Below are positions 22,014-34,675 of a stretch of 64,000 bases of DNA, one piece after another. Source of the stretch: Ophioderma brevispina (taxonomy: Eukaryota > Echinodermata > Ophiuroidea > Amphilepidida > Ophiodermatidae). Within the stretch, counting starts at the first letter, position 1, and each line of letters opens with the position of its first letter. The position numbers and the translations under genes are program-made. Where the stretch lies: NCBI GenBank assembly GCA_023653785.1, contig JAMKCH010088182.1, positions 124,001-188,000 of the forward strand, given 5' to 3'. The notes under the pieces were generated by a model that searched no databases, was not told the origin of the DNA, and saw only the letters and a program-made list of their open reading frames with translations.

Positions 22014-24907
22014 CCTTTCCTTAACTAAATAAGAAGCAAATCTTTTCCATTTCATGCAGACATGTTTTTGTTATGACCACCGCGTCTTAAGCGGTCACGG
22101 GATATACAGGCGAAACTAAAGTAGCTGAGGGTGATAACAGTGACCATACCCTGTAACTGAGAAGACTTAATCCAATATCGCTTTAATCGCGTCACGGGTT
22201 ATGGCCAGTCTAAACCAAAGTGGCAAGTTGCAAGAATCTAGTCTTGACCTCTTTGTGTCCTTTTGTGAGAAATTCCTCTCAAATTTAATTGTGTAAGGTA
22301 GACCGCGTGGTCCGGTGGTGATAGGCAACGGCTAGTGGTAAGGTCATAGGTCGCAAGTTTATTTGCCAGATCACAAAATTGGTGCTACTGTACCGGATTA
22401 TAGACATCAAGCGTTGTGTGAAAAAAAAATCTTCCTGGCTCTTACTGCCATGTAACGGGGTCTCTGAATTGACGGTTGGCGGTTGATGGCTATCAATGAG
22501 CTATCAATTGGCCCTAGATTCACTTTCAACAGCACAGGGATAGCTTTCGACACCACTTAACATGAGTCGAGATTCATTTTAACCATTTATGTGGCGGATA
22601 AGTTATTTTCAAGCCTCTTGGTGAAAGTGCCGTTTATACGTTTTATCAAGATTAGTATTATTTATTTGAGGAGGGCATATTGAAAATATCATTTAATGTT
22701 CCGCGTGATATGATGCTTTAATGTATTTTTTCTATAACCATCTTTCATACTATGAAAAGCGAAGCTTTGATGTCAAATTCTCGTATGGTTGTTGTCCATT
22801 ATCAAACACCTTTTGTCCTAAGCACTAATGGATCACCTCGCCTTAAGCTTCCGCTCGACCGTTATGACAGTTTAGTGAAACTCCATTAGGATCAAATTTT
22901 GTGTCAATCCCAGTGTTTTTCCATTATCTCTGCGGTCAGTTTGCTTGGTAGACAGACATACAAAGAAAAGCCCGTGAAGTGTGTGACACTATGCTGACCC
23001 ACACTGATTCTTACGTTAAGCACTTCGACTCTCCAAACTAAACATTCTTTTTTCATAACACTACCTATATCAAAACGGTTACACAAAACACAAGCCGTCT
23101 ATTAGATATGCACCACATAGTCTGGGAACCCCTTATGGATGAGGACCTAGAGAATTAAAGATAGGTAGTCCGGTGACTTGATATTTTTATGGTTAAAAAG
23201 TCATCAATGAAAATAACACAGTGTATGTAAGCAAAGGAAGATATAGATTATCAAATAGCAAAACCTCGGTAAGATAAATATACACTTCACTTTGACGAAC
23301 AATGTATATAGTTTAGAGCGCTATTATTATTTGATTTTAAAGAGTTTTTGTCATGAAAAGAGTGATTTTGTATTGAAATCACATCTCAAAGAGAAAATGT
23401 AAAGAATAAAATATTATAGTTTGAATCATATCAATGTGAACTAACGTACAGGCCTATTTTCAATTGGCTAAGGCGGTGCCAAACTAGCAGAAAACTGTCT
23501 AGAAACGATGTTAACATGAATTAACCGTAATAATTTGATGAATAGGTTTTGAATTTATGTTAAAAAAAATAAATCGAGTACTCTACACTGTTAGAAATGT
23601 CGTACATTTACATACACATATTTTGCTTAGTTCGATGTCTAAAAGTCATTTATATCGATTTTAAACCCTGAAAGCATCGTGGATAAATATCAAAATACAC
23701 TCTGTAGTTCAAAACGGATTTATAACACACAAAATATTATCAAGTATGGTTTTGACGGTTTTAAAAAAACCCTAACATTACTGTAAGTAAGTAGTAAACC
23801 GCGCTTTTATAAATTGTGTAATTGTGATTTTCATTTTGTCCAGTTTATATTTTATGCTGGAAATATTCTGTAATAATATCTATCTTACGTTTAAAGTAAA
23901 GGAGAGTCTGTGTAATTACGATATTATACCGTCAGATATGTAAGTTTACAATGATATCTCACAGTGTACTATTGTTATTTCTTGATATTGACATGACACT
24001 GCCAACGTAATTTCATGAATATAATCACTTAAAGCATCTTGAATAATTGGCGCGTTTGATCGCAATGTCGAACTCATTGTCAAAAGAGCAATACAAATCT
24101 ATTTTTTCTTGTCTTAAATCTTGTAGCGTCTGTCTGAACAAAAATCTCAACAGTATTCACTTTTCAGCTCTAAATTAGTTTCTTGCAATCATCTTGGGGT
24201 ATATTTCAATGTTTTCTCAATTCTGCTCTAATAGATATCTGTAAGTTTTGGGGTCGTAGTAAAATAGTTATATAGTAGAATAAAAATAAAGAGTTATATT
24301 TTGGATGAATTATCTGATTATGATGGTAATTATTTGGTTTCCCCTTACTTTATCAGAACATCTCCTAGATTTATTTTTGTTGTCAGCAAACGGATATTCT
24401 ATAGCAAGTCTAGAAATACTGACTTAATAACAACGTACCCGCGAGAATTTTGTGGGTTTTAAGTCTTGAAAGTTAAAAAATACGTTTTTTCTTACACTAA
24501 ATACTATTCCAAAAGTCATGAGTATAACCCGATAGCTATATGTAATTACCAAAATAGCCTATCCGTGTTTCATCGCTTTTTGTTTCATTTTCAATTATTC
24601 TGTGTCCTCCAATCACTGGCTTCAGGCTCAAATACACTAAGCTACAATCTTAGGTAAATAATCACGTAAACAGTATGTGACACCAAATAATTTGCTTTGT
24701 TTTGTTAATCTTTGCAGTTTCCCCGCTTCCTGAACCCATTTTCAGTAATATGGGTAATTATTAGAAAATATATTATCATTCAGGAATTCCTTAAGGCGTT
24801 GCGGCCGATTTCACTCACAGGTAGTCGGTTAATGGCGGATGCTTGTATTAGAGAGGTGATCATTTGCTTATCTCAGACTGATTTATTTGAGAGCATAAGG
24901 TAGGCAT
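22014..24907. other. No recognised gene over 2.9 kb
   Basis: A weak tRNA-like patch (22295-22370) has a GTGGTCCGGTGGT-like A box but a poor B box. An exon-like ORF at 24712-24903 is flanked by TTTGCAG and AAGGTAGG, which resemble splice sites, but its protein is not recognisable. Otherwise AT-rich sequence without structure. Confidence 0.35.
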
Positions 24908-24913
24908 CATCAT

Positions 24914-24944
<31 letters not shown>

Positions 24945-25070
24945 ACGTTGTTATCATGCCGTCAATATCATCACCATCTTTTTCTTCTGTATCATTATCA
25001 TTATTATCGCCATTATTATCAACTTCATCTTCATCACTATCATCATCAAGATTATCATTGTCATCACGTA
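24908..25070 (+). repeat. (CAT)n microsatellite and derived sequence
   Basis: Eleven or so consecutive CAT units, followed by about 120 bp of decayed ATC/TCA repeats. The serine-rich ORF here is an artefact of the repeat. Confidence 0.9.
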
Positions 25071-25584
25071 ATCATTATGAACAACAACAACCTTCTAAAA
25101 TTCAAATTATTCTTATAAAACTTTTATTTACGGTCAAGTGCTTGAATGATGAAATTTTAAATGTCATTATACATTTTGCAATTTGCATACATTCTTATAA
25201 TGTTTTTATAATTGTAGCTTATAATGGTAATATTCCTCTACCTAGGATTGCATAATTTAGTAATAGTCTCCTTGACTGGGAAAAAGCCACCCTCAGTACT
25301 ACTACATAGAAAATTCAGGCATTCGTGAATCCATCTCGTCGGGATGATAGCAGCAAATATAAGATAGGCAATTTACGTTAATTAATTAAATACAAAAAAG
25401 TAGGGTTTGCTGTAATGTAAAGGGTGCCAAGGTCACAAGATTCGTCAATAGATAAGGAGTGCTATGCCTGATGAATGCTGCCATGCCCCCTAGCAAAGGG
25501 ACGCTTTCATTTAAGTTTGATACCCCTCTCACGCTGACTCAGCGCCGCTGGTGACAGCGACGGCTTAACAATCAATCGCTGAGC

Positions 25585-28438
25585 TAAAGAACATGTATCT
25601 TGAATAAATGAATCAAATACGGGTACATCTTTCAAAGGCTTTGATGTGTTTCCCGTATTTCCTGTTTAACAGAAAAGAGGCGACTTTACGTTTCAAATAT
25701 AGTACTTTTTTAGTTCGATATCAAATAAGGCTGTGGCGCGCTGAATGCCAAATTGCATATGCTCAAGCTCACACAATTGTTTTCAAAGGAAGTTAAATAT
25801 ATCAAAGACTCGGACTTTATAACTTAAGGCAAAAATGAAATATGCTTTATGTAAAAAAAAAAATCTAAGACATCAGCAATTATTATCGTAAAGGTCATTT
25901 CTAAGTACAATGACAGCCATCATAGAAATAACATAAACGATAGCTGTTTGGTTGGTTCAGCAATTCGAAATTAAAATAAATTACTAAAATCCATTTAACC
26001 TTAGAAAAACACAATTCAAAACAAATAGATAATACAATAATTACCAAGTTCCACAACAATAGCCAAGTTTTACAGAAACGCGTTAATTGTTGATTTCAAT
26101 CATGTAGATAATGCTCGTTTTCTTTTCTTTTTTTCAATTTTTAGCCTAATGTCTGATTTTATATGCAAAGAAATCAGTAAATACCAGACTGGTATTATAA
26201 GTGCCTAAAGGTACGTTAAATCGCAAGTGTTTACCAATTGTTTTGTACAAAAACCTATAAACACAGACTCTTGTTGAAATATTCAAAATGCAGAAAACCG
26301 TAATTTGTTTGCATTCCTAGATGATAAAATCAACAATATTAATTTTCTTCTGTAATGAAAAAATGGTACAAAAAATGGAAGACAAACAAGGACTTTGGTA
26401 GCTTATTTGAAAATAATCATTACTTTCAAAATGTGTCTATTTTGCTGGAGTCCTTCATTGACTTTTCAAGAATATATATTTTCATAGGACCGTCCAATAT
26501 TAAAAGTGTTATCACACCATACATGATAGATGGACGTTTTCTTTTTAATATAAAATAGCATTAATTCTTCTAAAAAAAAAAAAAAAAAAAAAATAAAGAA
26601 CATGTATCTTGAATAAATGAATCAAATACGGGTACATCTTTCAAAGGCTTTGATGTGTTTCCCGTATTTCCTGTTTAACAGAAAAGAGGCGACTTTACGT
26701 TTCAAATATAGTACTTTTTCGATATCAAATAAGGCTGTGGCGCGCTGAATGCCAAATTGCATATGCTCAAGAACATGGAGCTCACACAATTGTTTTCAAA
26801 GGAAGTTAAATATATCAAAGACTCGGACTTTATAACTTAAGGCAAAAATGAAATATGCTTTATGTAAAAAAAAACCTAAGAAATCAGCAATTATTATCGT
26901 AAAGGTCATTTCTAAGTAAAATGACAACCATCATAGAAATAACATAAACGATAGCTGTTTGATTGGTTCAGCAATTCGAAATTAAAATAAATTACTAAAA
27001 TCCATTTAACCTTAGAAAAACACATGATTTCAATCATGTAGATAATGCTCGTTTTCTTTTCTTTTTTTCAATTTTTAGCCTAATGTCTGATTTTATATGC
27101 AAAGAAATCAGTAAATACCAGACTGGTATTATAATTGCCTAAAGGTACGTTAAATCGCAAGTGTTTACCAATTGTTTTGTACAAAAGCCTGTAAACACAG
27201 ACTCTTGTTGAAATATTCAAAATGCAGAAAACCGTAATTTGTTTGCATTCCTAGATGATAAAATCAACAATATTAATTTTCTTCTGTAATGAAAAAATGG
27301 TACAAAAAATGGAAGACAAACAAGGACTTTGGTAGCTTATTTGAAAATAATCATTACTTTCAAAATGTGTCTATTTTGCTGGAGTCCTTCATTGACTTTT
27401 CAAGAATATATATTTTCATAGGACCGTCCAATATTAAAAGTGTTATCACACCATACATGATAGATGGACGTTTTCTTTTTAATATAAAATAGCATTAATT
27501 CTTCTAAAAAAAAAAAAAAAAAAAAAATAAAGAACATGTATCTTGAATAAATGAATCAAATACGGGTACATCTTTCAAAGGCTTTGATGTGTTTCCCGTA
27601 TTTCCTGTTTAACAGAAAAGAGGCGACTTTACGTTTCAAATATAGTACTTTTTCGATATCAAATAAGGCTGTGGCGCGCTGAATGCCAAATTGCATATGC
27701 TCAAGAACATGGAGCTCACACAATTGTTTTCAAAGGAAGTTAAATATATCAAAGACTCGGACTTTATAACTTAAGGCAAAAATGAAATATGCTTTATGTA
27801 AAAAAAAACCTAAGAAATCAGCAATTATTATCGTAAAGGTCATTTCTAAGTAAAATGACAACCATCATAGAAATAACATAAACGATAGCTGTTTGATTGG
27901 TTCAGCAATTCGAAATTAAAATAAATTACTAAAATCCATTTAACCTTAGAAAAACACATGATTTCAATCATGTAGATAATGCTCGTTTTCTTTCTTTTTT
28001 TCAATTTTTAGCCTAATGTCTGATTTTATATGCAAAGAAATCAGTAAATACCAGACTGGTATTATAATTGCCTAAAGGTACGTTAAATCGCAAGTGTTTA
28101 CCAATTGTTTTGTACAAAAGCCTGTAAACACAGACTCTTGTTGAAATATTCAAAATGCAGAAAACCGTAATTTGTTTGCATTCCTAGATGATAAAATCAA
28201 CAATATTAATTTTCTTCTGTAATGAAAAAATGGTACAAAAAATGGAAGACAAACAAGGACTTTGGTAGCTTATTTGAAAATAATCATTACTTTCAAAATG
28301 TGTCTATTTTGCTGGAGTCCTTCATTGACTTTTCAAGAATATATATTTTCATAGGACCGTCCAATATTAAAAGTGTTATCACACCATACATGATAGATGG
28401 ACGTTTTCTTTTTAATATAAAATAGCATTAATTCTTCT
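25585..28438 (+). repeat. Three-copy tandem array with poly(A) junctions
   Basis: Copies span 25585-26571, 26594-27505 and 27528-28438. Copies 2 and 3 are nearly identical (period 934). Copy 1 is longer because of about 80 bp near 26.0 kb that the others lack, and it has a few substitutions. Each starts TAAAGAACATGTATC and ends CATTAATTCTTCT. Exactly 22 A separate copy 1 from 2 and copy 2 from 3. There is no A tract before copy 1 or after copy 3. A 67-codon ORF starting M-K-K-W-Y-K-K-W is identical in all copies, but the DNA is too, so this says nothing about coding. I recognise no family. Confidence 0.9.
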
Positions 28439-29514
28439 AATTAGGGATCTGGTCATTGATCAAATCATCAATCCAATCAAATAATGTCGATGACCACGAC
28501 GTGCGTTATGCAATCATATCTGCGGACATTTTGAGACGCATCTTTTCAAAACGTATATATCAAGCATCAATTGAACCTCTTAAGCACGTTAAGTGACCTA
28601 GAAACCCCAATGGCTAGCCCACAGTTCAACCGGTTGCAAAATCACAAATAAGACGTTTTTAGTCAAGTCGGATTAATTAGTCCCTTTAAACTACACTACG
28701 TTACATCAACCTTCTTCCAGTATCCCGGGTCTCCTCCCGCCCCTTAGGCGGGATTTTAGGTATGCATTTCCCTTGGCATTTTACTTAAAGACAAGCCTAT
28801 TATGTTCCAGTCTAATTCTTTCGTACCTTTCTCTTTTAAGCCTGGCCCTCCGGAATCACAATCAAATTCGCCAGGTTGAAACTTTTAAATCTAAGCCAAT
28901 TTCTTTCCTAAGGCGCGACGAATCTTCTTGAAGGTTTATGTATTTAAATTTGTACTGGGGGCTTCCTACGGTATACTTTTAGTAATACCTGATACCGATG
29001 CCCCCGCATATAAGTTGGGCTTTTTTTCTTTCCCATTTGGCCACTCATTTTTTCTTTCCTTTCCCCTTCTTTCATTTTCATTTGGCCTTTTCTTTTTTTT
29101 TTTCCCTTTCTCTCTTCCTTTTACGAATGAGGCGCTGTAATTAAAAGCTACAGTAAGCTTATGTTGATATGCAGCTTAAAAAATATATCTCTTTTTTATT
29201 CTTATATCCTTTCACTACTTTGTATTTTCTATCTAATTTGTTTTTGGCTACTGCATCAATTTAAGTCATAACTGGGTTTGTTTCTCACCTTTCAATCATT
29301 TCATATATGAACCAGAAAACCTCGGCAAGGTCAACCAACCACGGTAGAGCAAAGAACCTGCATTGTTTGTCATGTAGGGCATTGTGAATCCCTCTTATTA
29401 TTCTTTTTCCTCTTAATTTTCTCTAACCTGGATCTGTTTAAGTTAGTTCCTTCCTCGTTTTTGGCACATATATTGTTACGACGCCGTCGCGAACGTCTAT
29501 TTTGGCCTAATGTT
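28439..29514. other. No recognised gene
   Basis: Contains a pyrimidine-rich stretch at about 29015-29120. Its ORF (28928-29140) is low-complexity and not believed. Confidence 0.4.
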
Positions 29515-30425
29515 CCATAACGAAATCCAAGATTTTCGACCAACATCTTTGATTATCGGTCGAAAATCCACATTTTCAATTGATAATTATCCAAGATTAA
29601 TCAAGAATCACTTGGACTTTTTCCCAAATTGATAATCCAAGATTTTCGGCGATAATCCAAGTTTTTTGATTTTATAATCCAAGTTTTTTTTTCGACCTTA
29701 TTGGTCTTTGGGCGTCGAAAAAATCTAAAATCTTGGATTTTCAATCGATAAATCCAAGTTTTTTTCAACTTGATTGTTGAAATAATCTTGGATTATCAAT
29801 TCCATAAACTTGATTATACTTTGATAACCAAGATTTTCGATTTATTGTTACAGTTTATTAGCGTCGAAAATCCAAGATTTTCGGTCGATAATCCAAGTTT
29901 ATTCACTTGATGTCAATACCCTTGACTATCAAATCGAAAAACTTGGATTTTCACTTTGATAATCCAGATTTTTCGACTTATTGAAGTCGAAAAAACTTGG
30001 ATTTTCACTTTGATAATCCAAGATTTTCGATTTATTGCACATTAGGTGGTTGTTCGTCGATATCCAAGTTTTCACTTGATTGTCAATAACGGGACTATCA
30101 AATCGAAAAACTTGGATTTTCACTTTGATAATCCAGATTTTTCGACTTCTTATTGTACAATGAGAGAAGTCGAAAATTCTTTGCTATCGACGGACAAATC
30201 CAAGATTTTCCGACTCAATGTCCAATAATTAGAAAACTTGATTTTCGAGTCGATAATCTTGGATTATCAAGTGATAATCCAGGTTTTTCATTCACATACG
30301 AACTATCTGGATATCAATTGAAAGTCCAAGTTTATTTCTTGATAATATGGATTATGAATTGGAAAATCTTGGATTTTCGACCGTAATCCAAATGTTGGTT
30401 CGAAAATCTTGGATTTTCGATTTAA
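29515..30425. repeat. Array of near-palindromic ATCCAAG / CTTGGAT words
   Basis: In about 910 bp I count close to nineteen ATCCAAG or CTTGGAT heptamers. Most are embedded in TCGAAAATCCAAGATTTTCG or GATAATCCAAG contexts and occur in both orientations. A longer unit, CTTGGATTTTCACTTTGATAA, appears three times at 29.94-30.13 kb. Adjacent opposite words can form many short hairpins. Spacing is irregular, so it is not a simple satellite. ORFs here are by-products. Confidence 0.8.
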
Positions 30426-31220
30426 TTGGACATAGGCCCAAAACAAGACGTCTCGCGTCGGACCAAGGTCACAAATAACCTTTAAACAAAAACAAATGAG
30501 GCCTTGTGCACAAAATAATCTGAATTTATAATTTCACCACTGCTTAATATGATTTTAATCTGATTGATTGTTTAAGAATGGGAAATGTTCAAAAAACCAT
30601 TACAATTTCATAATTATACAGCATGCAAAAGTCATCTAAATCCACGGTAGGTTTAATCATGAGAATCTTCTCAGTCCTGAAGAAACATTGGCCAATAGTT
30701 CAGATGACGGGTGTCCTCGGCGACACGAATTCAGCAGGCAAGATTCCACGTATTACCACTGTGAAGATGTCCGGCCATCGCAAATGTCAACTTTTAGAAA
30801 CATACAAACTGAATCCCTTTATGATTCGGAAACTAGCTTTTTTTGGCTTGGAAATGACGCAGACAGTTCAGTCTCAAGCTCCTGTGGTATCCAAAATATA
30901 AAAAAACATGGCACTATGTACTGCCACAGATCCACCATTTTGCGTCGCCACTAGCTATAAATAATAGGCGATGGCTATGGCAAAGTTGTTTTTCTTCAAT
31001 CTCTCCTTATATTATTTTTCACAACTGATTTCAAACAAACCAGCATTACAAAAAACAACGTTAAATAATGCACAGTAAACATAACCCAACCAACCCACTG
31101 TCCAATTGTATATCACATAAATGACATAATCTGTATTGCATCATCTGACATTAAACACACATGGGAAACTAACTACCTATTTTGCACTCTGTTTTGCAAT
31201 TACAGAAGATGGGGAAAACC
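30426..31220. other. No recognised gene
   Basis: Two overlapping ORFs of about 90 codons (30623-30954 plus) have reasonable composition but no motif I know. Confidence 0.35.
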
Positions 31221-31499
31221 CCAGGCTAATTGTTAGTACTTAGCCCAATCTTGACTTGTAAACATTAGCCTGATCTCAATAAATACTGTGAGAAATCTTT
31301 TCTCAAGTAAAATAGAAATAGGTCATTCAAATATAAAAAGGTATTAAGATGTAGCATGCCCTTGTGCAACACCAGTATGATCCTCACCTCCGTGCCACCC
31401 ATCTCATTAAATCTCTATTCCTCTGGAGTGGTCAGCAACACAAAAGGTCCACATCTTTCTCCTTAACATGACTTCCTGCTGATTTACATAACTTGACAA

Positions 31500-31870
31500 C
31501 TGTTACGAAGTCCTATGAAGTCCTGCTACGAAATCCTTCTGTACATACTACGACCATCTACCCTAAACATGCTTCTGCCGCTTTTCTTGCTCAACTAGTC
31601 ACCTTCCTTTGTACTATACCCAAGTCACCAACCACTTCTGGAGTTGTGCAACGAACCCTCTACATTCGATCTCAACTGTGTAGCAGTAGCTTTCAACCCC
31701 TGTTCCACAGTCTGCCCTTCAACTCAGTATGCTTCTACTCTGGCTTCCTGGATCCTTGTCTTCCCATTGACTGGTCAGTTTCCCAAAGATCACTTGCTCC
31801 TGTAAGTCGGACCATGTTGACTATGTCTGGCTTGATATTTGTAAGTGCCACTAATCAACTGGAACGTCCG
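31500..31870 (-). pseudogene. C-terminal block of the retroelement, broken
   Basis: Minus-strand frames encode K-P-D-I-V, then in a shifted frame K-L-T-S-Q-W-E-D, then V-E-I-E-C-R-G-F-V-A-Q-L-Q-K. I recall the order P-D-I-V ... E-L-T-V-P-W-E ... C-R-G-F from the C-terminal part of a group of RT-bearing ORFs repeated in fish and marine invertebrate genomes. The acidic D ... E ... W-E-D pattern could be a nuclease-like fold, but this is a guess. Several stops and frameshifts separate the blocks, so the copy is dead. Confidence 0.45.
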
Positions 31871-32354
31871 CCTAAAATAAGGTTTATCTCCGCGGGTCCT
31901 TGGCTTGATATACGTGATGTACTGTAGATTTCCTCTCCTACCGCCATGCCTGGCAGCAATCCGACTTATCATCATACCAGGGAATGAGTTTGCTGGAATA
32001 GGAGCAGGTCGTACGTAGATCTCCCTAGGTAGGATTCTCAGGGCTCCATATTTCTTTGCTCTACCGATTCCCATCTTGTCCAGGCTCCTTACCTAACCTG
32101 ACAATATCTGTTGCAAGTCTCTTCTCGCCTCTGCCTCTCGGATTTTCACTTGGAATACTAAATTCCGCCTTTTACTATCATTGCAGGTAACCATTTATAT
32201 GTGTCCCTCGTCCAGCCCATTCCTTGGTGTTCTACTTAGTCCGCTCCGCTATTTTTTTTTTCTTTGTGCATGAGCCTAGATTCCTGCTCTCAGCTTCTAC
32301 TGCCTTCTCAGCTGACCACTTTCTTTCTTTTTTTTAACGTCAGGCTGGGTGTTT

Positions 32355-32666
32355 TCAACTACTCAGTTCATCAACTCCCTCAAATTGGTCATTATTTATC
32401 ACTGCTTCAGTACTTGGACAAAGGAGTGTCAAGTCATCCATGAAAGGACGTATGGATGGTAGCTCTTCCCCTTCACTGAATGCTATTCCAGACCCAGATC
32501 TCCCAGCAGCTTTTGTGATAACTTCCATATCCAGAACAAACAAGATTGGAGAAACAGTACATCCCATAGGAATGCCAAACTCCGAATCCACATAATCTTT
32601 ATCTCTGTAAAAATCCATAGCATACTCACTCAGGGCATGGGGGTCCATATGCATTAGCAAGCTCAA
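32355..32666 (-). pseudogene. Reverse transcriptase fragment with I-P-M-G-C and F-M-D-D
   Basis: A 103-codon open frame. It carries F-G-I-P-M-G-C-T-V-S-P-I-L-F-V-L (RT motif before the palm, equivalent to G-(V/I)-P-Q-G-S-x-x-S-P) at about residues 30-45. The catalytic box I-R-P-F-M-D-D-L-T lies at about residues 72-80, with both Asp intact. The wording differs from the CR1/L2-like RTs elsewhere in the window, so this is a separate lineage. The same lineage usually continues with the P-D-I-V/C-R-G-F block found 0.5 kb downstream on this strand. N-terminal RT motifs were not found above 32.67 kb. Confidence 0.65.
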
Positions 32667-32759
32667 TTCATACTACTCCAGGCTAATTATATATGTACTT
32701 AGCTCAATCTCTGCTTTTAAACATTTGGCCTGATCTCATATAGAAGCACTAGTAGAGCG

Positions 32760-32996
32760 TGGAGTCATGAGGCTTTGGGTCAAACATTATCGTTCATGTC
32801 CCACTACATCTCAGCTTTGACACCTTTGGTAGTTAGTATGGACCCTCTTACATCAATGCAGGTAGTTAGTGGGTGTCAAATTGTGGTTGGTGTCACTTGT
32901 TCAGGGGCCTCCAATTTAAGTTAAAATAGGGTCAATTTCCATTTGTACAGGGGTCAAAATCAGAAGTTGCTCAATTTTGGTAAAAAAATGAAAACG

Positions 32997-33028
<32 letters not shown>

Positions 33029-33935
33029 AGGAAAGTTTGTAGCATCTGCAATGCATAGTTATCATGCTATGTGACAAAATAGGTCATGGGGCAACATAAT
33101 TCAATTGGCATTGACATTTTTGACCTTATCTCGGTAAGTACACGTTGAAAAAAAAATTTCCGTGTAAATTACGGAAATTTCTCGCAGCAGTATTTTCCAG
33201 ACATTTTTAGGGTAAAGGTCAGGAAAATTTCTGTCAATTTAAACGGAACTTTGACAGTTAATTTTTACAGAAATTTGTCTCATATTACGGAAAAAAATGT
33301 TGTATTTTAAACAAATTTTTCCGTAATTTAAAATTACGGAACCAAAAAAAAAAGTCGGAAATATTGCTGCCAAAAGAAATTTGTGAAATATTTCGGTAAA
33401 TTAACATTTTTATATGTTTTTGGTTTTTATTCTTATTGTTTTCTAAAAACAGATTTCCGTAAATTTACGGAAAATTGTTTCTCTTATTACGAAATTTGTA
33501 ACAGTTGTAAACAATTATATAATCAAAAACTATACTTTTGAGGGAGGCCCATTCCTCAGGCAATATAAGTGCAAGCATTTAAAATAAATCAGAGTTAATT
33601 TCAAATGTTGACCCCTGTACAAATTGAGTTTGACCCTTTTTTGCACCTTCTTTAGCCATTTTTACCCAATAACTCTAAAGCCAAGGTCCAAGATGGTACA
33701 AAACTATACATTTTTGGAATCTTGGATCAGACGGGACGATTTATGGCATACATTTTCACATGATTGGAGTAATTTAAAAGTTGACCCCTGTTGTAAACTT
33801 AATTGGCCCTATTGAAAAAAACGTGTCACCACAATTCGACACCACTAACTACCTTGCATTGATGTAGAGGGTCCATACTACACTAAGGGTGTCAAACCTT
33901 AGATGTAGCCGGCATGAAGGAACTCCCTAAAGAAG
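32760..33935. mobile_element. Foldback DNA element, copy 1 (with nested insertion)
   Basis: The ends are long imperfect inverted repeats: TTTGACACCTTTGGTAGTTAG near 32.82 kb against CTAACTACCTTGCATTGATG and GGTGTCAAACC near 33.85-33.90 kb. Copies lie at 45.21-45.74 (partial) and 53.93-54.90 kb (opposite direction). Interior words TACCCAATAACTCTAAA and TGACCCCTGT are shared. The family has no protein-coding frame. A run of 25 T sits at 32998-33022. Confidence 0.75.
33140..33507. mobile_element. Nested TTCCGT-type element
   Basis: This stretch is absent from the sister foldback copy at 54.3-54.4 kb, where the flanks GGTAAGTA and AATTATAT-like sequence are almost adjacent. It is rich in palindromic TTTCCGTAAATTTACGGAAA words in both directions. 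Best read as a separate short inverted-repeat element that inserted into the larger one. Confidence 0.6.
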
Positions 33936-34675
33936 GACCCTATGATACCGCCGTGCTGCTCCTGCCCCTTCTTGTATTATTTCCCCCCCTTTTTTATTGG
34001 GAGGGGACTTGGATTGGATTTCTCGATACAAACGAGCTAAAGTCCGTTTTTCACGCCATCTCTGTTTCGTCAAATATTCTTCTAGCCAAAAGGATGTTAG
34101 CTGTTAGGGTACTTTCTTTCAAATGTCAACAATCTGTAGGGTCCCCTTTCCTTGTTGTTTTGCTGACGAGTCTGACTAATAAAAACCACATGGTGTTAAA
34201 TATTTCCGTTTAGCTGAATATGTATGTTTCATATAGTAACTCTCTCTTGAAATGTCTTAAATCAACACCTTCATGCGAAAATGGAATGATTTCGTAATAA
34301 AATCAATGAAGGTAGGGGATGACAGTCTGACTTTGTTATTAGGGTTTTTAGAGTTGATCCAAAAGGTCAAAGTCTCTTATAATGAGAATATTAATATGAC
34401 AATTCAATTCACCCCATATAAGCCACCAACAAAGGGCCAAAGACGGCCTAAAATAACAGATAAAATGCATATTTGACGGCTGAGCAGAAATATAACTGAA
34501 AAGAATACCGATTTGGCCCAATTCATTAAATCATACAAGACAATAACAAGCAAGCAACATACATTAACAATGTACTGATTATATTACATGTACTTTTTAA
34601 AAAAAATAATGCTACTTAACAATGTACTTATAAAATTTGTAAAGCCAAGCAAATACTGATTGAAAGCAATATTAT
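33936..34675. other. No recognised gene
   Basis: ORFs at 33914-34213 and 34273-34476 show no known motif. The left 25 bp still belong to the foldback terminus. Confidence 0.35.

Larger units (their letters stand above)
31221..32742 (-). mobile_element. Retroelement remnant between 60-bp direct repeats
   Basis: Diverged direct repeats at 31221-31282 and 32678-32742 share CCAGGCTAATT, TACTTAGC(C/T)CAATCT, TAAACATT and GCCTGATCTCA. Between them on the minus strand are an RT fragment and a second conserved block (both listed separately). The repeats could be terminal repeats of the element or relics of two adjacent copies. Confidence 0.5.

Noticed and set aside
22295..22370. Possible tRNA-derived SINE
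   Set aside because: The A-box-like part is reasonable, but the B box is too degenerate and no body was identified.
24712..24903. Exon-like ORF between TTTGCAG and AAGGTAGG
   Set aside because: Splice-like words are common; the protein has no recognisable domain and no partner exon.
26355..28425. Identical 67-codon ORF in three copies
   Set aside because: The surrounding DNA is equally identical, so repetition reflects recent duplication rather than selection on a protein.
18430..28440. Search for a CRISPR-like array among the repeats
   Set aside because: Repeat spacing is irregular or the units are far too long, and the sequence is eukaryotic.
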